Assembly (NCBI GenBank): GCA_035327565.1
Contig: DAOLDB010000002.1
Span: forward strand, 1-64,000
DNA length: 64,000 bases
Source: JABDLO01 sp035327565
Lineage (GTDB): Bacteria; Bacteroidota; Bacteroidia; Chitinophagales; Saprospiraceae
Direction: 5' to 3'
Shown: positions 46,398 to 54,599 of the stretch, in pieces
Numbering within the stretch: position 1 is the stretch's first letter
Layout of the letters: each line of letters begins with the position of its first letter
Position numbers and translations under genes: made by a program
The notes under the pieces: generated by a model
Seen by the model: the letters and a program-made list of their open reading frames with translations, nothing else
Database searches by the model: none
Told to the model about the DNA's origin: nothing

Positions 46398-48071
46398 TTA
46401 CAATTCATTTTTCTTTAACTGTTCGAAAGCATAACCGACAGCCCTTGCGGTCAATGCCATATAGGTCAAAGATGGGTTCTGACATGCTGAAGATGTCATA
46501 CAAGCTCCGTCAGTGACAAAAACGTTTTTTACAGCATGAATTTGATTCCACCGGTTAAGTACAGAATCTTTTGGGTCGTAACCCATTCTGGCTGTTCCCA
46601 TTTCGTGAATGCCTCCTCCGGGGTTGTTGACATGATCAAATGGTACTATATTTTTAAAACCAGCGTTTTCAAGCATTTCAGCCGCATCATTTTGCATGTC
46701 TTTGCGCATAGCCAGTTCATTTTTCTTCCATTCTGCTTTAAGTGCCAATTGAGGCAATCCCCACATATCTTTCTTGGAAGGGTGCAGGTATGTCTTATTG
46801 TCGTGATAGGGAAGGCATTCACCAAATGAAATCAATCCCAATTTCCATAGCCCGGGGCGAAAAGATGCTTCTTTAAAAACAGCGCCAAATTCAGCCTCCC
46901 TGATCCCCCTCCACCAGGATTCCCGGCCACAACTTCCCTGGTAGGCAAAACCGCGGATGTAATGACTGCGACGAGTTTTTTCATTGATATTTTGATATCT
47001 TGGAATATAAATACCATTAGGTCTTCGGCCTTTATAGTATAAATCTAAAAATAAATCAGAGCTGCCGCTTGCGCCAGCGTAACAGTGATGATCCATCAGA
47101 TTACACCCCAGCTCTCCACTGTCATTACCCATTCCATTGGGAAACCTTTCTGACGAGGATTGCAATAGGATCTGTGTACTGCCTAATGTGGAAGCACATA
47201 GAAAAATGATCCGGGCCCCATATTCTGTCACCTCATGTGTCTCGGAATCGATGACTTCAACTCCTGTGGCTTTTTGTGTGAGCTGATTAAAAAGGATTCG
47301 TTTTACTATGGATAAAGGGCGTAATTCCATTTTCCCAGTGGCCATGGCTGCAGGTAATGTCGATGATTGGCTGGAAAAATATGCTCCATATGGACAGCCG
47401 CGAATGCAGCGATTTCTGAACTGGCACCGTGTTCTCCCTGGCAGATCGCGAGTGAGATTTGCCACTCTGCCCATAGTGACGATACGATCATTGTATTTAT
47501 CACGTATCCGGTCGACAAAATGCTCTTCTATGCAAAAATAATCCATTGGGGGTAAAAATTGTCCATCCGGCAAGTGAGGGATACCTTCTGCCTTGCCACT
47601 CACTCCAATATACTTTTCAACATAATCATACCATGGGGCGATTTCGTTATAACGTATAGGCCAATCCACTCCAACACCCTCTTTGGCATTGGCTTCAAAA
47701 TCCAGATCACTCCACCGGTATACCTGCCTTCCCCACATCAATGAACGACCTCCTACATGATTGCCTCTGATCCAATCAAAAGGATGATCTTCATGGTAAG
47801 GATGTTCCTTGTCTCTGACCCATAAGTGTTGGGTAGCGTGATCAATATAGCCGGCTCTTCTTTGTACAGGATATTCCAGCAGCTCTTCTCTTGAAAGTTT
47901 TCCATTGTTAGGAAGATCCCAGGAATCCATGTTGGCTGTCGGGTATTCTCCATGTTGAATATTACGGCCTCTGTCCAGAACCAATGTATGCAATCCTTTT
48001 TCGCACAATTCTTTGGCTGCCCAGCCTCCTGTGATTCCGGTACCAATGACTATTGCATCGTACATTTTCAT
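46398..48071 (-). CDS. GMC family oxidoreductase
   Basis: A 557-residue flavoprotein of the glucose-methanol-choline family. The FAD motif is IGTGITGGWAAKEL at 9-22; GGRSLMWGRQ lies near 108; CRFRNRCIRGCPYGAYFSSQ near 236; and the C-terminal HEMGTARMGYD...NPSLTYMALTARA carries the catalytic His region. It is translated just before the subunit-3 gene, the usual pair of a periplasmic sugar or polyol dehydrogenase in Bacteroidota. It lacks its own signal peptide, so it is likely exported with the Tat-tagged subunit 3. Substrate unknown. Confidence 0.92.
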   Translation of the reverse strand: MKMYDAIVIGTGITGGWAAKELCEKGLHTLVLDRGRNIQHGEYPTANMDSWDLPNNGKLSREELLEYPVQRRAGYIDHATQHLWVRDKEHPYHEDHPFDWIRGNHVGGRSLMWGRQVYRWSDLDFEANAKEGVGVDWPIRYNEIAPWYDYVEKYIGVSGKAEGIPHLPDGQFLPPMDYFCIEEHFVDRIRDKYNDRIVTMGRVANLTRDLPGRTRCQFRNRCIRGCPYGAYFSSQSSTLPAAMATGKMELRPLSIVKRILFNQLTQKATGVEVIDSETHEVTEYGARIIFLCASTLGSTQILLQSSSERFPNGMGNDSGELGCNLMDHHCYAGASGSSDLFLDLYYKGRRPNGIYIPRYQNINEKTRRSHYIRGFAYQGSCGRESWWRGIREAEFGAVFKEASFRPGLWKLGLISFGECLPYHDNKTYLHPSKKDMWGLPQLALKAEWKKNELAMRKDMQNDAAEMLENAGFKNIVPFDHVNNPGGGIHEMGTARMGYDPKDSVLNRWNQIHAVKNVFVTDGACMTSSACQNPSLTYMALTARAVGYAFEQLKKNEL

Positions 48072-48132
48072 AAATTGAAAATAAATGAATTAACGATTTT
48101 TCAAAAAGAAATGAGGAAATTATTATCCTTTC

Positions 48133-48555
48133 TTACCGGAAAACAAAATACCTGTTGACAAAAAAATTGAACAATATACCCACAAGAATGGCTACTATGA
48201 AACGACTTTCTATAAAGGTCACATTAAAATTTTCCTTAAAAAGAAACACGCCGGCAGTATTGGCAAACAGACTAAATGAATTGGTCAATACAAATTTAAT
48301 GGCTTGCCTTGAAAGATTTCCCTGTTTATTTAAAAAAGCCCAGTTTCTTCCCAATGTAAAAGATGTATATGCTCCCAACAATGCACCTAAAAAGGTAGAG
48401 GTGACGTAATAAACACCTAATAACTGATAGAGTAATATCGATGCGATAAAATCGGATGTGGTTGCAGCCATGCTCACAATTTGTGCTCTAACAAAGGATT
48501 TTCTCAACGAAGGTCTTTGATGAGCTACGATGTTTTGTGTATAGCCTTTTTTCAT
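48133..48555 (-). CDS. GtrA family membrane protein (flippase-like)
   Basis: A 140-residue protein with four membrane helices. The pattern FVRAQIVSMAATTSDFIASILLY, ALLGAYTSFTLGRNWAF and the C-terminal GILFNFFVNRYFVF is that of the GtrA/DPMS-related family, thought to flip polyprenyl-linked sugars or act with lipid glycosyltransferases. The start overlaps the stop of the PgpA-like gene (ATGA), so it is the last gene of the inositol-lipid operon. I infer that it may flip or help modify an inositol lipid, but nothing in the sequence shows the substrate. Confidence 0.85.
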   Translation of the reverse strand: MKKGYTQNIVAHQRPSLRKSFVRAQIVSMAATTSDFIASILLYQLLGVYYVTSTFLGALLGAYTSFTLGRNWAFLNKQGNLSRQAIKFVLTNSFSLFANTAGVFLFKENFNVTFIESRFIVAILVGILFNFFVNRYFVFR

Positions 48556-49034
48556 GTCATCAGATAAAACCAGGTTTGGAGAATTATATTTGTATACACG
48601 CCGGCGAGAAAATCGTCCAGCATAACCGAATGACTGGTCTTCATCCGATCCAAAATTTTGATTCCCAAAGGCTTTACAATATCAAAAAACCTGAATAATA
48701 CGAATGCAGCCAATAGATAGTATAAGTTTAAAACCGGCAGGAATAATATAGCAACCCAGATGCCCATCACCTCATCGATTACAATTTTTGAAGAATCATG
48801 TCCCCACACCTCTTCAAGGCGTTCGGAGACGTAAACCCCGATGCCATATGAAATAATAATCAGGAATAAGTGGATGTAATGAATATCCCACAATTCAAAT
48901 TTCATCAAAATGAATAAGCAAGAGATAACCATTCCACCTATTGTGCCCCAGGTACCAGGCGCATAAGGCAAAAATCCCAATCCGAAAAAGGATGCCAGTG
49001 TTTTTTCAAGTTTATAATTCTTTACCTTGTTCAT
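48552..49034 (-). CDS. Phosphatidylglycerophosphatase A-like protein
   Basis: A 160-residue PgpA-family membrane phosphatase. The start LASFFGLGFLPYAPGTWGTIGG and the acidic IVIDEVMGIWVAI and RFFDIVKPLGI motifs are clear, with the Asp/Glu pair for metal binding. PgpA normally dephosphorylates phosphatidylglycerophosphate; in Bacteroides the homologous gene beside ino1 is believed to remove the phosphate from phosphatidylinositol phosphate. Since this gene sits between ino1 and gtrA, eight bases after ino1, I lean to the phosphatidylinositol-phosphate role. Confidence 0.85.
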   Translation of the reverse strand: MNKVKNYKLEKTLASFFGLGFLPYAPGTWGTIGGMVISCLFILMKFELWDIHYIHLFLIIISYGIGVYVSERLEEVWGHDSSKIVIDEVMGIWVAILFLPVLNLYYLLAAFVLFRFFDIVKPLGIKILDRMKTSHSVMLDDFLAGVYTNIILQTWFYLMT

Positions 49035-49042
49035 TTAGATAA

Positions 49043-50344
49043 TTATTCATAATCTTGCCCAAGATGAGTGATGAGATCCTCACCGGCAATATAGCGTAAG
49101 GTATTTTCCAGTTTGTGCAGTTGTTTGAAAATATCGTGGATCGGTGGTACATTGTTCAGAGGCTGCGGAGACTTAAGGTAAAATGATAACCACTCCTGCA
49201 CTCCACCCATTCCTGCTCTTTTGGCTAAATCCAAAAATAATGCGAGATCCAATACAATGGGGGCTGCAAGGATTGAGTCACGGCACAAAAAGTCTACTTT
49301 GATTTGCATTGGATAATTGAGCCATCCTCTGATATCAATATTGTCCCATCCCTCTTTATTGTCTCCCCGGGGAGGGTAATAGTTGATTCTGACTTTATGA
49401 TAGAGATTACCATATAACTCAGGATAAAGTCCGGGTTCAAATATTTGCTCCAAAACACCTAATTTGGATACCTCTTTGGTTTTAAAGTTTTCAGGGTCAT
49501 CCAGTACTTCACCATCCCGGTTGCCTAAAATATTGGTAGAAAACCATCCTTCCACCCCCAATGCTCGCGATTTAAGACCTGGCGCAATGATGGTTTTCAT
49601 AAGCGTCTGGCCTGTTTTAAAATCTTTCCCTGCAATGGGTGTATTGGTCATTTTTGCAAGCTCAACCAGTGCAGGGATATCGCATGACAGGTTTGGAGCT
49701 CCATTCGCATAGGGGACTCCTGATTTAATGGCGGCATATGCATAGATCATACTTGGAGGGATGTCCGGATGATTATTTCTCAGTCCGTTTTCCAATAATT
49801 CCAGGGATCTGTGTACTTCGCTTTCTTTAATATATATTTCAGTGGAGCCACACCAGACCATTACGATCCGGTCGCATTGGTTTTCATTCTTAAAAGTTTT
49901 GATGTCTTCCATCAAAGCCTCTGCGAGTTCCATTTTATTTTTTCCTTCTTTAATAAAGTGACCATTTAATCGTTTCACATAGTTGTGATCAAATACGGCT
50001 TTCATTGGTCTGATATTTTCCAGTGGTTTCCTGATTTTTCGCAGCAGATCCATTTCTAGAACCTGTGCGTGCACTGCAGATTCATACACATTGTCCTCAT
50101 ATAGATCCCACCCACCAAAAACAATCTTATTCAGGGGTTGAAGAGGAACTAACTCATGAATGAAAGGTTGTTTTTTCTCAGTTCTTTTTCCTAATCTGAT
50201 TCGACCCATTTGAGTCAATGATCCGATGGGTAGAGCTAACCCTTTGTTGATTGCAATAGTTCCGGCTATAGTAGTAGTTGCCACTGCGCCCAATCCTGGC
50301 AACAGAATCCCCAGTTTGCCTTGAGTTTTTTTTAATTTTTTCAT
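49043..50344 (-). CDS. ino1: Inositol-3-phosphate synthase (myo-inositol-1-phosphate synthase)
   Basis: A 433-residue NAD-dependent enzyme that converts glucose-6-phosphate to inositol phosphate. The glycine-rich NAD motif LLPGLGAVATTTIAG is at 15-28; then VFGGWDLYEDN, IVMVWCGSTEIY, APNLSCDIPALVELA, and IAGKDFKTGQTLMKTIIAPGLKSR, the conserved active-site lysine region; finally VDFLCRDSILAAPIVLDLALFLDLA. The pattern and length match the actinobacterial/Bacteroidota type. It lies in the middle of the CDP-alcohol transferase, PAP2, ino1, pgpA, gtrA operon and supplies the inositol head group. Confidence 0.95.
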   Translation of the reverse strand: MKKLKKTQGKLGILLPGLGAVATTTIAGTIAINKGLALPIGSLTQMGRIRLGKRTEKKQPFIHELVPLQPLNKIVFGGWDLYEDNVYESAVHAQVLEMDLLRKIRKPLENIRPMKAVFDHNYVKRLNGHFIKEGKNKMELAEALMEDIKTFKNENQCDRIVMVWCGSTEIYIKESEVHRSLELLENGLRNNHPDIPPSMIYAYAAIKSGVPYANGAPNLSCDIPALVELAKMTNTPIAGKDFKTGQTLMKTIIAPGLKSRALGVEGWFSTNILGNRDGEVLDDPENFKTKEVSKLGVLEQIFEPGLYPELYGNLYHKVRINYYPPRGDNKEGWDNIDIRGWLNYPMQIKVDFLCRDSILAAPIVLDLALFLDLAKRAGMGGVQEWLSFYLKSPQPLNNVPPIHDIFKQLHKLENTLRYIAGEDLITHLGQDYE

Positions 50345-50475
50345 CTTTTAATTATGGTTTTATTTTAATCCAACAGAGTACTCCAATAATGCTGTTGATC
50401 AGCGATGCTACATAATGCGATTTGCCATTAAATCATTGCATCAAATGTCAAATTATTTTTTTTATTTATTCATGT

Positions 50476-51408
50476 TCATTCTTTAAGAATAAATTGCAGG
50501 TATTTATCGTACAAATGAGTAAGTATTTTTGGATATAGCCATTTTTCATAAATTAATATGGCCATCAAAGCACAACCTAAACCTATAAGAATATCAATCA
50601 GATAGTGGTGAAAAGTGTAAACAGCTGCAAACCATATTCCGAACACATTAAAAGCCAGCAGTATGGAAGTCCATTTCATTTTTTTAATACCTGAATAATA
50701 CAGTGCAACGACCGGATAGGCAGCATGTAATGAGGGTATGGCAGCAAATATGTTTGAATTTTTAGTATACATGTCTGTAAATAATGGCCATCCTATCCAG
50801 TGATCAAATCGATTGAGTAAAGCCGGATCTCCGGGAAGATTCAAAATCAATTCCGTTCCGTAGCGATCAAAATACCAGGGGGGGGCTGCCGGATACGAAT
50901 AATATATGATAAATCCAATGATGTTGGTAAATAGATAAGCACCACTATATCGCAATAAATGTTTTTTATCAGTAAGGAAAAAATAAAATGCCAATAGCAT
51001 TGGTATAGGTACCCAGGTTAGATAGAAGAGCCCACTGATGATATCCAAAAATTTATTGGAGTTTATCCGGAAATATTCATTCAAAGTAAGTACGTCATCA
51101 CCCGAGGGAATACCAAATAGAAATTTTTCCAAATTATAAGGCGGTGCAATATGTACATCTCCAAATGAGTAGTTTGGATAAACTCGTAGAGAATCATAAA
51201 TTATCCAGAAAATGGCAAAGAATATAAAACAATAAAAGAAGTAACGGGTTTGACGATGAAAAATGACTAAAAAAATAATCAGAATAAGAAAAAATGCATG
51301 ATCAGCACGGAAACCTACTATCATTCCGGTCCATAAGGCATACAGGAGACTGAAAAGAAAGATAAAAATAAAATGCTTCTTTCCAGGGCTAAAAAAGTGG
51401 GTTTTCAA
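50476..51408 (-). CDS. PAP2-superfamily membrane enzyme, Aur1/IPC-synthase-like
   Basis: A 310-residue protein with about six membrane helices. The PAP2 active site is read as AAIPSLHAAYP (catalytic His at 228) and AVYTFHHYLIDILIG (His267/His268, Asp272), the arrangement of the Aur1/inositol-phosphorylceramide synthase branch. In Bacteroidota a homolog beside the phosphatidylinositol genes has been linked to transfer of the phosphoinositol head group to ceramide. The gene follows the CDP-alcohol transferase gene by 36 bases. The assignment as an IPC synthase is inference; a general lipid phosphatase is the alternative. Confidence 0.75.
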   Translation of the reverse strand: MKTHFFSPGKKHFIFIFLFSLLYALWTGMIVGFRADHAFFLILIIFLVIFHRQTRYFFYCFIFFAIFWIIYDSLRVYPNYSFGDVHIAPPYNLEKFLFGIPSGDDVLTLNEYFRINSNKFLDIISGLFYLTWVPIPMLLAFYFFLTDKKHLLRYSGAYLFTNIIGFIIYYSYPAAPPWYFDRYGTELILNLPGDPALLNRFDHWIGWPLFTDMYTKNSNIFAAIPSLHAAYPVVALYYSGIKKMKWTSILLAFNVFGIWFAAVYTFHHYLIDILIGLGCALMAILIYEKWLYPKILTHLYDKYLQFILKE

Positions 51409-51444
51409 TGGCAGTCAAAGCTTTGGTTAGTTAGATATTTGTGG

Positions 51445-52161
51445 TTAATGAAAGGGTTTGTATAGTTGTTTTTTGGCATTTACCAATCGATTGATTGCGG
51501 TAATATTGGCCATAATAGCCAATATGAAAATAGGTAAGGAAAAGAAAGTAATGTTCTCTATTAACGGAAATGAAAATCCAGGAAATGTAATTTTAAATTC
51601 CTGACCCAATATTTCAGACATGATTCCACAAAGAATCGCACTCATACCTATGAGCAAAATTCTTTCAGGTCTTTGCATAAATCCCACATCAGCCATTTTC
51701 AAACCAAGACCTTCAGCTCTGGCTCTCGTATATGAAACCATGACAGAACCTATCAAGGCTATAAATGCAAAAATTGAACTCAAAAGATAGCCATGAGCGA
51801 CCAAATAGTAACATATGCCAAGAAACATGACCATCTCACTATACCTGTCAATGACAGAATCGAATAGCGCGCCGTATTTAGAGGACATATTACCTACCCT
51901 GGCCATGCGTCCATCGATCATGTCCATCAAACCAGCCAATAGTATGACTATGCCTGCTAAGCCGACCGTATTGTGGTCATTCCTGTGCCCGGTTTCAGCA
52001 CCATATATCAATATAACTGTGGCGATTATATTGATAAATAATCCTGCAAAAGTTATATGATTTGGGGTAACACCAATTTTTATTCCCCAACGCACCGCAG
52101 GATCAACCCATTGATAGACAAGTGCCTGACCGGAGCTTTTCCAATCCCAATTTAAATTCAT
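51445..52161 (-). CDS. CDP-alcohol phosphatidyltransferase family (likely phosphatidylinositol phosphate synthase)
   Basis: A 238-residue integral membrane enzyme. The family signature D-x2-D-G-x2-A-R-x8-G-x3-D-x3-D is complete: Asp80, Asp83, Gly84, Ala87-Arg88, Gly97, Asp101 and Asp105 (from LMDMIDGRMARVG to LFDSVIDR). It joins a CDP-diacylglycerol or CDP-alcohol with an alcohol head group. As first gene of an operon with ino1, phosphatidylinositol phosphate is the likely product. About six hydrophobic helices follow. A close alternative, phosphatidylglycerol phosphate synthase, is less likely given the neighbours. Confidence 0.85.
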   Translation of the reverse strand: MNLNWDWKSSGQALVYQWVDPAVRWGIKIGVTPNHITFAGLFINIIATVILIYGAETGHRNDHNTVGLAGIVILLAGLMDMIDGRMARVGNMSSKYGALFDSVIDRYSEMVMFLGICYYLVAHGYLLSSIFAFIALIGSVMVSYTRARAEGLGLKMADVGFMQRPERILLIGMSAILCGIMSEILGQEFKITFPGFSFPLIENITFFSLPIFILAIMANITAINRLVNAKKQLYKPFH

Positions 52162-52639
52162 TGTTTGCTTAAAGTTAAAGCAAAGTTAACCAATATTGAA
52201 TACAATAGGAAATTATTAATAAATGCTTTTTTTAAGGAATGGAATAAAATAAGATGGGAACGTGAATTGCATTTATAAGCAATAAAGGAGAGTCGCAAGC
52301 ATCTTTTGATCTTTAAATATAAAAGCCATTCAAAAAATCCTGAAATTTCTCCATGGATTCGAAATTTTTTGATCGATTTGATTCACAAATTCTGTTGTAT
52401 AGGAAGGCCTTGCTATGTGTGAATAAATTTCATGTTTAATTTCCCTTTACTTTTTAGGTGTTGCTTGATTTTTTGTATGAAAACAGGGATAGTGGCTACC
52501 CACCACACTAAACCTACTATGACTTAGTTTTTTGGCAAAATAAATAAAGGGTAGTGGGTTCCCCGCAAACCTAAAAATCACTGACTTGCTTTTTTGGCAA
52601 AATAAAAAAAGGGTAGCGGGTTCCCCGCAAACCTAAAAA
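52162..52639. other. Intergenic region holding tandem terminator-like repeats
   Basis: No gene is visible in these 478 bases. The right part consists of the 62-bp repeats described separately; the left part (52162-52470) is plain AT-rich sequence that should contain the promoter of the inositol-lipid operon (start 52161). Confidence 0.55.
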
Positions 52640-52660
52640 TCACTGACTTACTTTTTTGGC
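52489..52660 (-). repeat. Tandem 62-bp repeat with hairpin and T run, overlapping the end of the DUF3299-like gene
   Basis: Two almost identical units (52599-52660 and 52537-52598) and a third diverged one (about 52489-52536) follow each other exactly. On the minus strand each reads GCCAAAAAA...AGTCA, TTTTTAGGTTTGCGGGGAACC, then CGCTACCC and a T-rich end. The palindrome GCGGG-AA-CCCGC type stem plus T run resembles an intrinsic terminator. The first unit begins inside the last codons of the DUF3299-like gene, so the later copies carry remnants of its 3' end. Confidence 0.8.
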
Positions 52661-53116
52661 TTTTTCCAGTTTGAACATCAAGGAATTGATATCATCTGCA
52701 TTCAGGTAAAGAATACCGGTAAGCACCACGGGATCAGCAGTATATTTTACTGGTTCAGAAGCAACCACTTCCATGACAGTTTCAGGACCTGCGCCTCCAC
52801 AAAAAAAGCACATATTATAGGGATAGGCAGAAAAGATAAACTCATGATGTGATTTATAACCTTCAACAGGAATAATATACCCTTTCACACTGACTTCTTT
52901 CCCTTCCAGTTCTTTAATGGCGTTGCTGAAAACGGGTTTATCTATTTTAAATCCTAAAAATTCATCAAACTCTTTTTTGTAGGTAATTTTCGCCAAAGTT
53001 TTCCATAAGTTTTGTTCTCCACCATTTTGAGCATAGGATATGGAGGTAAGTAATATCAGAGAAAATGCAGCAATCAGTCCTTTTTTTAAGTTATAGTTCA
53101 TCCTTTCCTTTTTCAT
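52640..53116 (-). CDS. Secreted DUF3299-like protein, possible partner of the ABC transporter
   Basis: A 158-residue exported protein (basic start, core GLIAAFSLILLTSISYAQ). The mature part has a small OB-like beta pattern: LEGKEVSVKGYIIPVEGY, FIFSAYPYNMCFFCGGAGPE with Cys103 and Cys106, then DPVVLTGILYLNAD. This layout matches DUF3299, found beside ABC permease and ATPase genes in the zinc-regulated ZrgABCDE/PA4063-PA4066 loci of proteobacteria, where it is required but not understood. Here it lies 192 bases after the permease gene on the same strand. A metal-related role is inference. Start at 53101 (MNYNLKK) is also possible. Its end overlaps a 62-bp repeat unit. Confidence 0.6.
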   Translation of the reverse strand: MKKERMNYNLKKGLIAAFSLILLTSISYAQNGGEQNLWKTLAKITYKKEFDEFLGFKIDKPVFSNAIKELEGKEVSVKGYIIPVEGYKSHHEFIFSAYPYNMCFFCGGAGPETVMEVVASEPVKYTADPVVLTGILYLNADDINSLMFKLEKAKKVSQ

Positions 53117-53235
53117 ATTAAAAATTGCTTCTTAAACAAATGTTGAAGCATATGAGTTGCATTTTTTGCAAGTATAATTATTCCTTCCATATAAAAATGG
53201 CGCTTTTTCAAGCGCAAAGATGAGAAAGACAAGGA

Positions 53236-53248
53236 CAAAGATCGCAAA
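53236..53248. repeat. Interspersed CAAAGATCGCAAA word, second copy
   Basis: The same 13 bases occur at 42262-42274. Here they follow a short hairpin GCGCTT-TTTC-AAGCGC (53200-53215) and a run of AAAGA-type words. Such 'CGCAAAGA' strings are widespread in Bacteroidota intergenic DNA. Confidence 0.6.
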
Positions 53249-53308
53249 CCGAACAATTTTTTTAAAATTAATTAAGCAAGAAAATCAATTGGGTACCGGT
53301 TTGTTTAC

Positions 53309-54598
53309 CTATTGGCCTGACAATGTTTCATGAATATCTGTGCGGTATGCACCCACTGCAGGAATGAGTGCAGCAATAAAACCTATAAGTAATGAAAGAA
53401 GGAGCAGTCCCCATTCTTCGCGAAGCCAGGTCCATCCTGTCAACACATATCGAAAATCTGCTTTGAGATAATTGGCGAGGATTTCCATAGAACCATGACT
53501 TAAAAGGGTACCTGTAACAAAACCAATGACAGCGAGAATCAATCCTTCTAATATTACCAATAAAAACAATTGATTTTTGCTTCCACCCAAAACTCTGATT
53601 AATGCAAGTTCGTACTTTCTTTCCCGAAGACTTTTGAGTAGAAAAATAAAAATGCTGATGGCAGAAACAAATGCGATTAAAATGGCGAGGCTTCTCAATG
53701 CATTGGTTCCGGTACCCATCATGGCGTATAACCGGTTGATCTCATATGCCGGATTGGCAGCTTGCATATCTGTATTTTCATTGATATTTCTTGGAAGATT
53801 CAATGCCTGAAAATTGGTTCTGTTTCTGTATTTTACCAAAATAGATGTAATGTCCAGATCTTGATATGACAGTAAAATTTCACGTTGATTGGTGTCTTCA
53901 TAATGATAATGTACTGTATCGCTGCTGTGAGGTAGGTGACGATGTTCGTCCGTGGATGCTGAGTCATCGCCATTATGATCATGAGATAACCAAACACTAC
54001 TGTTTGCGGTAAGAATCAATTGATCAACTACATTGCCGGAAGGTTTCAGTATACCTGTAACCCGAAAGGCGTGATGATCATGGGTCATATCTTCTGCATC
54101 AATAAATCCATGAGAGCTGAAAAAGGTATCGCCAATTTTTAATTCTGTCTGATCAGCCACTCTTTTTCCCAGGGTTACTTCCATTTCTCTTCCCCACAAT
54201 TCACCTTCCCATATTTCTGCATTATATAATTCCAAAAATCTGTGATCGGTACCTACAATTCGAAATCCTTTGTAATTATCCCCAAGTGAAAGGGGTATAG
54301 CCTGTGCGATGAGGGGGTGACCGTCCCTGAGAAAAGGGGTAGCTGATTGAATAGAAATATTTCCCGTTGGGGCGTCAATGTGGTACATGTTGCACAAAAT
54401 CATTTGGAGCGGACTTCCTTTGGCACCGATCACCAGGTCTATGCCAGCCAGGTTGGCATCAAATTGTTCTTTGATTTGGGTATTGACAAGCAGTAAAAAA
54501 CTAATTAGCCCTATTCCCAAAGCAAATAAAATAACACTAAGCAGGAGGTTTAGAGGTTTCGAAACAATATTTTTATATGCCAGTTTGAAGATATTCAT
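53309..54598 (-). CDS. ABC transporter permease, FtsX/MacB type, with histidine-rich loop
   Basis: A 429-residue permease with one N-terminal helix (about 18-38) and three C-terminal helices, the MacB/FtsX layout; the extracellular loop between them is large. Within it, residues 173-232 are rich in histidine and acidic residues (THDHHAF, LSHDHNGDD, DEHRHLPHS, VHYHYED), suggesting metal binding. It is the membrane half of the ATPase gene immediately upstream, one base away. With the DUF3299-like protein this resembles zinc-responsive ZrgB-type transporters. Substrate and direction of transport are not shown by sequence. Confidence 0.85.
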   Translation of the reverse strand: MNIFKLAYKNIVSKPLNLLLSVILFALGIGLISFLLLVNTQIKEQFDANLAGIDLVIGAKGSPLQMILCNMYHIDAPTGNISIQSATPFLRDGHPLIAQAIPLSLGDNYKGFRIVGTDHRFLELYNAEIWEGELWGREMEVTLGKRVADQTELKIGDTFFSSHGFIDAEDMTHDHHAFRVTGILKPSGNVVDQLILTANSSVWLSHDHNGDDSASTDEHRHLPHSSDTVHYHYEDTNQREILLSYQDLDITSILVKYRNRTNFQALNLPRNINENTDMQAANPAYEINRLYAMMGTGTNALRSLAILIAFVSAISIFIFLLKSLRERKYELALIRVLGGSKNQLFLLVILEGLILAVIGFVTGTLLSHGSMEILANYLKADFRYVLTGWTWLREEWGLLLLSLLIGFIAALIPAVGAYRTDIHETLSGQ

Positions 54599-54599
54599 A

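Noticed and set aside
52489..52660. 62-bp tandem units considered as a CRISPR array
   Set aside because: Only two or three units, no unique spacers between them, no cas genes, and the unit begins within a gene end.
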